Source: an uncultured Allomuricauda sp. (lineage in GTDB: Bacteria; Bacteroidota; Bacteroidia; Flavobacteriales; Flavobacteriaceae). From it: a stretch of DNA of 10,074 nucleotides. Made by a program: the position numbers and the translations under genes. Below are positions 1 through 3,967 of the stretch, piece after piece. The DNA lies in the NCBI GenBank assembly GCA_937911965.1, contig CALDPL010000330.1:1-10074 (forward strand), in the 5' to 3' direction. How positions within the stretch are numbered: the stretch's first letter is position 1; each line of letters begins with the position of its first letter. Under the pieces are notes generated by a model, which was given only the letters and a program-made list of their open reading frames with translations, had not been told where the DNA came from and did no database searches.

Positions 1-582
1 GAGCTCGCCCCGTCGCCTCCGCAGTTCCTCGGCCCCTAGCCCCAGACGATCCATCGATCCGGGGGCCAGGTTGCTGATCTTCACTCCAAAATCCTTGGTC
101 TCCATCCTCAGGGCCTCCGTGAGCAATGCCAGGGCTCCCTTGGAGGCCGAATAGAACCCCCGAAAGGGCAGTCCCATATGGCCCGCAATGGAGGTAATGT
201 TCACTATATGTCCCCCACCCTGCTTCCTCATTTGGGGAAGCACTGCCTTGATCATATGGACCGGACCGTTAAAATTGGTGTCGAAAACCTTGAGAATTTC
301 CCGATGGGGGGTTTCCTCTATGGGACCCGTTATCCCGATACCGGCATTGTTTATTAGGACATCCAAACGTCCTTCCCGTGAAACAATCTCGGAAACCGCA
401 CGGTCCACCTGTTCCACGTCCTTCACGTCCAGGGAGAGCAGTTCAAAAGCATTGAAATCCGGATGGTTGTCAAGGTTTCTTGTCGTGCCGTAAACCTTGT
501 ATCCCTTGGAGGTCAGATAGGTTCCAATGGATTTGCCTATGCCGGAAGATCCCCCGGTGACCAATACAACTTTTTTATCCAT
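1..582 (-). CDS. SDR family NAD(P)-dependent oxidoreductase (3' end beyond window)
   Basis: Classical short-chain dehydrogenase/reductase, expected to be a cytosolic NAD(P)(H)-dependent oxidoreductase; the substrate cannot be told from sequence. The 194 visible codons start at the ATG complementary to 580-582. Visible motifs, in order: the Rossmann dinucleotide-binding TGGSSGIG (residues 9-16), the NNAG motif (78-81), an Asn in DTNFNG (about 103), the catalytic Ser in ITSIAG (131), and YSASK with catalytic Tyr144 and Lys148, followed by the NLAPG turn (171-175). Family members are usually 240-290 aa, so roughly the last quarter, which holds the substrate loop, lies off the left edge. The gene begins only 19 bases after the T-tract of the upstream structured RNA, so it either relies on read-through or has a promoter I cannot see. 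The family call is secure; the specific reaction is not. Confidence 0.93.
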   Translation of the reverse strand, partial: MDKKVVLVTGGSSGIGKSIGTYLTSKGYKVYGTTRNLDNHPDFNAFELLSLDVKDVEQVDRAVSEIVSREGRLDVLINNAGIGITGPIEETPHREILKVFDTNFNGPVHMIKAVLPQMRKQGGGHIVNITSIAGHMGLPFRGFYSASKGALALLTEALRMETKDFGVKISNLAPGSMDRLGLGAEELRRRRGEL

Positions 583-601
583 GGTTTTGGGTTCAGGAAA
601 C

Positions 602-692
602 AAAAAAAGGGCAAGTCGCCTACATCGCACCGCTACGACCTGCGTTCCCGCCCTGGGGGATTCTGTAGGAGCTGGTCGTGTAGAACTTGCCC
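602..692 (-). ncRNA. ffs: Small structured RNA with its own terminator, probable small SRP RNA (4.5S-like)
   Basis: Read on the minus strand, an 8-bp terminal stem (692-685 GGGCAAGT with 616-609 ACTTGCCC) is followed at once by seven T residues (608-602), so the closing stem doubles as an intrinsic terminator. Inside are CTACA/TGTAG (683-679 with 624-620), CGACC/GGTCG (678-674 with 640-636) and an apical GCG-GGAA-CGC hairpin (651-642). The apical CAGG-GC-G-GGAA-C-GC segment and the 3' GATGTAG segment resemble helix 8 and the distal stem of bacterial small SRP RNA, which binds Ffh for co-translational membrane targeting. A consensus promoter ends a few bases upstream of 692, so transcript start and end both fit a stand-alone RNA of about 85-90 nt. 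Odd point: 22 bases on the 5' side (673-652) face a single base (641) on the 3' side, and the expected AGCA/GGG partner strand is absent. Alternatives are a different sRNA or a leader/attenuator of the SDR gene. The RNA gene is well supported; its SRP identity is recognition from memory. Confidence 0.68.
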
Positions 693-693
693 G

Positions 694-720
694 TTGCAAA
701 TATACGCCCTTTTAAATTTG
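694..720 (+). promoter_or_regulatory. Bacteroidota-type promoter of the glutaminyl cyclase operon
   Basis: TAAATTTG at 713-720 is a perfect match to TAnnTTTG. Candidate -33 TTG elements are at 694-696 (16-base spacer) and at 687-689 (23-base spacer). Transcription would start near 725, about 40 bases before the ATG at 767. The site is interleaved with the divergent promoter of the structured RNA. Confidence 0.55.
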
Positions 721-726
721 TGACAA
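697..726 (-). promoter_or_regulatory. Bacteroidota-type promoter of the structured RNA
   Basis: On the minus strand TTG (726-724) is followed after 19 bases by TATATTTG (704-697). This fits the Bacteroidota primary-sigma pattern TTG-N17-23-TAnnTTTG with no mismatch. Initiation a few bases after 697 would fall at or next to the GGG that opens the RNA stem at 692. Confidence 0.75.
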
Positions 727-766
727 TCCCATTTCATTCTTAATTTCGGACATTAAGGACCACACT

Positions 767-1831
767 ATGAAATTCAATCCAAGGATGATGCCCAAACTTC
801 TATCGATGGCGGGAATGTTGCTTTTTTTCCTGGCCTGTGGCGGGGATGCCGACCCTTCAAAGCACTTTTCCCTGAAATTGGGGGACAAAAACCCCCAACA
901 ACACCAAAAACTAACAGTATCCCTCGAAAACAAAAAGGGCCTGGAAATTTCAAACCTCCGTTATTTTATGGACGGAAAGGAACTTCCCCTGGTCGACGGT
1001 ACACTGTCCATGGACCTGCCCACCCTGGGCAACAAGCAATTGGTGGCCGAGTTTGAACTCGGGGGACGGAGCGTGGAGATTTCGGAACGATTAAGGGTCT
1101 TGGCCCCCTTCGCCCCGGAAGTCTATACCTATGAGATCATCAACACCTACCCCCACGACCCAAAGGCCTACACCCAAGGACTGGAGTTCCACCAAGGCAT
1201 ACTCTATGAGAGTACGGGCAAACGGGGGGCATCAACGGTCCGAAAGGTCGATTTTCGGACCGGGGAAATCCTTCAAAAGGTGGACCTGGACCCCACGGAG
1301 TTCGGAGAGGGCATTACCCTGATGGGGGACAAACTCTATATGCTGACCTGGCAAAATGGAAAAGGCCATGTCTTCAAGGCCGACAATCTCGAAAAGATCA
1401 AAACCTTTCCCTACGGCCAAAGCCGTGAAGGCTGGGGCCTCTGCAACGATGGGGAGAAAATATTCAAGAGCGACGGAACGGAAAAAATATGGTTGCTGGA
1501 TCCCGAAACCTTGGAAGAACGCGGCCATATAGAGATCGCCACCAACAAATCGATCTTCAACATGGCCAATGAGTTGGAGTACGTCGATGGAAAGATCTAC
1601 TCCAACGTTTATCAAAAGGAGAGCATGATGATCATCGATGCCACATCCGGGGCCATTGAAGGGGTGGTGAATTTTGGAGGATTGAAGGAAAAGGTGAACA
1701 AGGGTCCGGAATGGGACGACACCAATTCGGTACTGAACGGAGTGGCCTACCATCCCGAACGTAAGAGCTTTTTTGTCACCGGAAAAAACTGGGACAAGCT
1801 CTTCGAGGTGAACATCTTCAAAAAAGAGTGA
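767..1831 (+). CDS. Lipoprotein glutaminyl-peptide cyclotransferase (plant/bacterial beta-propeller type)
   Basis: Predicted to convert N-terminal glutamine of peptides or proteins to pyroglutamate, releasing ammonia. The 354-aa product begins with a basic n-region, a hydrophobic stretch and a lipobox-like FLAC with Cys24, so it is probably a lipid-anchored envelope protein. The tail after the Cys (GGDAD) is rich in Gly and Asp. Residues about 26-110 look like an all-beta Ig-like region. The cyclotransferase domain fills about 120-354, with family-typical blocks PHDPKAYTQGLE, YESTG, FGEGI, LTWQ, EGWGL, NELEYVDG, VLNGVAYHP and FFVTGKNWDKLFEV. These fit the glutamine cyclotransferase family (papaya-type), not the zinc-dependent M28-like type. 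The ATG at 767 is preceded by AAGGA (755-759) and gives a full signal peptide; internal ATGs at 785 and 788 would shorten it. The next gene overlaps its stop codon, so the two are cotranscribed. Confidence 0.9.
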   Translation: MKFNPRMMPKLLSMAGMLLFFLACGGDADPSKHFSLKLGDKNPQQHQKLTVSLENKKGLEISNLRYFMDGKELPLVDGTLSMDLPTLGNKQLVAEFELGGRSVEISERLRVLAPFAPEVYTYEIINTYPHDPKAYTQGLEFHQGILYESTGKRGASTVRKVDFRTGEILQKVDLDPTEFGEGITLMGDKLYMLTWQNGKGHVFKADNLEKIKTFPYGQSREGWGLCNDGEKIFKSDGTEKIWLLDPETLEERGHIEIATNKSIFNMANELEYVDGKIYSNVYQKESMMIIDATSGAIEGVVNFGGLKEKVNKGPEWDDTNSVLNGVAYHPERKSFFVTGKNWDKLFEVNIFKKE

Positions 1832-2226
1832 TGCGCAGCTGCTCAATGGTCCATGAGGTGACCGTGGAAGATTTGGACGAGCTGGAACACGTGAACAATA
1901 TCCGATACCTGCATTGGGTACAGGAAATTTCCAAAAAGCATTGGCAACTTCTGGCCGATCGACAAACCCAAAGAGAGGTGGTCTGGGTGGTCCGCAATCA
2001 CGACATCTCCTACCTTCAGGCAGCCTTCCTGGGGGATACCCTTGAATTGACCACCTTTGTCGAGGACGTCAAGGGGCCGCTTTCCATACGCGTTGTAGAG
2101 TTCAAAAACCGGGAGACCCGCAAATTGTTGGTCCGAGCAAGGACACAATGGTGCCTTTTGGATGCAGCGACCTTAAAACCTAAAAGGATACCCGAATCCA
2201 TATCGGTCCTGTTCCAATTGAAATAA
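1831..2226 (+). CDS. Acyl-CoA thioesterase, 4HBT hot-dog fold family
   Basis: Small cytosolic thioesterase of the YbgC/FcbC-like group, expected to hydrolyse acyl-CoA or acyl-ACP to free acid and thiol; the natural substrate is unknown. The 131-aa length is typical of single hot-dog-fold proteins. The N-terminal motif DLDELEHVNNIRYLHWVQ (residues 14-31) corresponds to the family signature D-x-x-x-H-V-N-N-x-x-Y that begins the long central helix and carries the active-site region. Later segments such as GDTLELTTFVED fit the beta-sheet core. I chose ATG 1831, which shares one base with the TGA of the cyclase gene (TGATG) and implies translational coupling; a GTG at 1828 is in frame directly before it. 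Pairing with an envelope glutaminyl cyclase has no obvious metabolic logic. Family call strong, substrate unknown. Confidence 0.88.
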   Translation: MRSCSMVHEVTVEDLDELEHVNNIRYLHWVQEISKKHWQLLADRQTQREVVWVVRNHDISYLQAAFLGDTLELTTFVEDVKGPLSIRVVEFKNRETRKLLVRARTQWCLLDAATLKPKRIPESISVLFQLK

Positions 2227-2234
2227 AGGTCCCA

Positions 2235-2269
2235 AAAAAGGCAAACGATCCTTTGGAAGTGTCCTTTTT
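2235..2269 (+). terminator. Weak possible terminator after the cyclase/thioesterase operon
   Basis: AAAAAGG (2235-2241) can pair with CCTTTTT (2263-2269) around a 21-base loop. The 3' arm is a T-run just downstream of the operon. The stem is A/U rich and the loop large, so this is a weak call. Confidence 0.25.
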
Positions 2270-2302
2270 ACGCAGTTCATCGAATACTTGGGATCCAGGA
2301 CT

Positions 2303-2415
2303 CAAATAAGGGAGGCATAATTTTGTTACTATGGGGCATAATCGTAAAATAGTGGCAAATCAGGTTGCACCTACTTATCGTTCATACAAATTAGCATGCT
2401 GAACCTTCAAATAAG
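2303..2415 (+). repeat. Four phased CAAATnAG direct repeats (candidate operator array)
   Basis: CAAATAAG at 2303-2310, CAAATCAG at 2356-2363, CAAATTAG at 2387-2394 and CAAATAAG at 2408-2415, all on the plus strand. Start-to-start distances are 53, 31 and 21 bases, close to 5, 3 and 2 turns of B-DNA. The 9-mer TCAAATAAG occurs in both outer copies. The 21-base pair at 2386-2415 has the geometry usual for LytTR dimer sites, and the next gene encodes a LytTR protein. Operator function is inferred. Confidence 0.5.
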
Positions 2416-2605
2416 TCGTTTGTATCCCACCTCCCAAATCTGTAATTTGAACAGCGTATTTGTTGCAAACAGATAGCCTTTAACGTTATTTTAAGGTTTT
2501 CTGTAAGAAAATGACCCATTTTAGAATGAAACCCCCAGTTTTTTTAAGGGAAACCTATAATGGGATTTTTGATGTCCTTAGTAACTTGCACTCAGCATTT
2601 TCTGT

Positions 2606-3340
2606 ATGGAATACACCTATAACATCATCGACCAAAATGCGGCATCAAAACTACAGCTGCAACTCTATTTGGAGGAGTATGAGGATTTGGTGTGCACAGG
2701 AATTGCGACCAATGCCTCCAAAGGCATGGATACCATTTTGAAAAGTTCCCCGGAATTGGTGCTGATCAACCTCGATGAAGATGGGATGGAATACTTTCAG
2801 ATGGTAACGGAGCTGAACCAGTATTTGAACTCCCTGCCCCTGATCATCGGATATTCCACCACCAAGAAATACGCCTATAATGCGATCAAGAGCGGTTTTT
2901 TCGACTATTGGATCTTGCCCCACAACGAATTTGATGTCCGCAAGACCATCCTCCGTCTTAGAAAGAAACATCCAAAGCAGGATATCCCCGCTACGCTCTG
3001 CCTGAAAACCTATAATGATTATAGGTATCTGGATACCCGGGATATCCTTTATCTCAAATCGGACAACAACAGTACCGATTTCCATATGAGTGACGGAAAT
3101 GTCATCACCGCCTTCAAGACGCTGAAATCCTTTGAAGAACAGCTGCCCAAGGGATTCGTTCGCATCCACCAGAGTTATATCCTAAACAGCAGGTACGTCT
3201 CCCGGATCAATTATGGGAAATCCATCTGCACCCTGAACCACGGACAAGGGGAAGAACTGCCGTTTTCTAAGACCTACAAGGACAGAATCGACCTATTAAA
3301 AGAATTGCTCTCCAAAAACGTTGTTAATTCCCTCAATTGA
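2606..3340 (+). CDS. LytTR-family DNA-binding regulator with a degenerate receiver-like domain
   Basis: 244-aa cytosolic transcription regulator. The C-terminal half (about 128-235) is a LytTR (AgrA/AlgR-type) DNA-binding domain, with DILYLKSDNNSTDFHMSDG, FVRIHQSYILN and PFSKTYKDRI matching the family hallmarks. The N-terminal 1-115 follows the receiver fold order but has lost the key residues. The segment SPELVLINLDEDG puts Asn55 where the phospho-acceptor Asp is expected. Only Asp9 remains of the usual acidic pair. The conserved Lys-Pro before the last helix reads Leu104-Pro105 (YWILP). It is therefore probably not controlled by classical phosphorylation and may bind DNA constitutively or respond to another protein. 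ATG 2606 is used because the receiver beta-1 strand starts at once (YTYNIID). The gene stands alone with a long regulatory region upstream and small lipoprotein genes downstream. Regulator identity is strong; the pseudo-receiver reading comes from a by-eye alignment. Confidence 0.88.
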   Translation: MEYTYNIIDQNAASKLQLQLYLEEYEDLVCTGIATNASKGMDTILKSSPELVLINLDEDGMEYFQMVTELNQYLNSLPLIIGYSTTKKYAYNAIKSGFFDYWILPHNEFDVRKTILRLRKKHPKQDIPATLCLKTYNDYRYLDTRDILYLKSDNNSTDFHMSDGNVITAFKTLKSFEEQLPKGFVRIHQSYILNSRYVSRINYGKSICTLNHGQGEELPFSKTYKDRIDLLKELLSKNVVNSLN

Positions 3341-3342
3341 TC

Positions 3343-3372
3343 AAATTCTAGGAATTTCCCGAACAATTCTAG
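3343..3372 (+). repeat. 21-base-spaced AATTCTAG direct repeat overlapping a palindrome
   Basis: AATTCTAG occurs at 3344-3351 and 3365-3372, 21 bases apart. The first copy lies in a perfect palindrome, AAATTC-TAG-GAATTT (3343-3357). It sits 3 bases after the LytTR stop and about 110 bases before the small lipoprotein gene. It could be an operator, but this is unproven. Confidence 0.35.
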
Positions 3373-3480
3373 CCAAACCCCGAAGATTACCAGTTTCACC
3401 TTACCTCCTCCCCCTTTCCCCAGGGGCTTGAATAATTTAGCTGCTCAAACCAATTTAATTAACTGCAAAACCTATTTATT

Positions 3481-3660
3481 ATGAAAAAAGTAATGAGCAT
3501 TTTGGCATTGGCACTTTTGACCATCGGAATTTCCTCCTGTGAAGCGGATACCAACATCCAGGACACTGAGGCCCTTTTTGAGCAATTGGATCAAAATGCT
3601 ACGGATGGTGATGACTCCGATGTGGAAGTGAGAGATCCTGAAGAGGATGGATTCAACTGA
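3481..3660 (+). CDS. Small acidic lipoprotein, 59 aa, unknown function
   Basis: Translates as a typical type II signal peptide, MKK followed by a hydrophobic core and the lipobox ISSC with Cys20. The mature part is only about 40 residues and very acidic (repeated Asp/Glu, for example DGDDSDVEVRDPEEDG). It is predicted to be exported, lipidated on the Cys and left as a short tethered peptide in the envelope. No cysteine follows the lipid-anchor Cys, and I recognise no enzyme motif. The ATG at 3481 follows an A/T-rich stretch usual for Bacteroidota starts. The gene lies 140 bases after the LytTR gene and 18 bases before a second tiny lipoprotein-like gene, and the pair ends at a strong terminator, which supports both being real. 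A role as target, signal or ligand in the neighbouring regulatory system is only a guess. Confidence 0.8.
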   Translation: MKKVMSILALALLTIGISSCEADTNIQDTEALFEQLDQNATDGDDSDVEVRDPEEDGFN

Positions 3661-3678
3661 TTTCCACTCCTATAATTC

Positions 3679-3900
3679 ATGAATCGCTTTTTAAGGGCAG
3701 TGCCCTTTCCCTTGATTATGCTCAGTCTGTTCCTGTGTCAAAGTGACGAAATCCCCGATGATTTCAGAACTACAGGATTGAAAGACATCGTCCAGGACCG
3801 TATAGATCAGCGTCAATTTGATCATGGGGTCCACTTTGGAATGGCCCAAAAAAGGATGAGTCGGCTAAAACAGAGCAACAGTGACGATAGGAGGCCCTAA
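3679..3900 (+). CDS. Small putative lipoprotein, 73 aa, unknown function
   Basis: The product starts MNRFLRAV, then a hydrophobic stretch ending in LFLC (Cys20) followed by QSDE, which looks like a lipoprotein signal peptide, although Leu directly before the Cys is not ideal. The mature part is mixed charge (IPDDFRTTGLKDIVQDRIDQRQFDHG) with a basic, polar C-terminus (QKRMSRLKQSNSDDRRP). No family is recognised. It follows the 59-aa lipoprotein gene by 18 bases on the same strand and is followed after about 20 bases by an excellent intrinsic terminator, so the two probably share one transcript. The main doubt is its short length. Confidence 0.62.
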   Translation: MNRFLRAVPFPLIMLSLFLCQSDEIPDDFRTTGLKDIVQDRIDQRQFDHGVHFGMAQKRMSRLKQSNSDDRRP

Positions 3901-3920
3901 AACAATATAACCTGGAACTC

Positions 3921-3957
3921 AGCCCCAATTCCCGACTGTAGGAATTGGGGCTTTTTT
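3921..3957 (+). terminator. Strong rho-independent terminator
   Basis: A perfect 12-bp stem, AGCCCCAATTCC (3921-3932) with GGAATTGGGGCT (3941-3952), has an 8-base loop and runs into a T-tract (3952-3957). It ends the small lipoprotein transcript. It lies only 10 bases before the sensor kinase ATG at 3968, so it could also limit transcription into the kinase gene. Confidence 0.93.
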
Positions 3958-3967
3958 AGTACCTTGT

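Larger units (their letters stand above)
2227..2605. other. 380-base AT-rich regulatory intergenic region
   Basis: No convincing gene was found in this gap. It holds a weak possible terminator at its left end, four phased CAAATnAG repeats, and a perfect -7 box TAATTTTG at 2318-2325 without a well-spaced TTG upstream (the nearest, 2288-2290, is 27 bases away). It also has an inverted repeat ATACAAA/TTTGTAT (2384-2390 with 2419-2425) and a nested hairpin ATCTGT/ACAGAT (2438-2443 with 2469-2474) enclosing TTTG-TTG-CAAA. If 2318-2325 is used, the LytTR gene has a leader of roughly 270 bases. It probably controls the downstream regulator gene. Confidence 0.6.

Noticed and set aside
609..692. Riboswitch controlling the SDR gene
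   Set aside because: No known riboswitch core is recognised, and promoter and terminator bracket the RNA exactly as for an independent small RNA. Kept only as an alternative.
1828..1830. GTG start for the thioesterase
   Set aside because: The adjacent ATG at 1831 gives the usual TGATG overlap and differs by one residue; GTG cannot be excluded but is less likely.
2511..2741. 76-aa open frame overlapping the LytTR start
   Set aside because: It overlaps the LytTR coding sequence out of frame by over 130 bases, and the protein has no signal or domain. The LytTR frame is clearly the real one.
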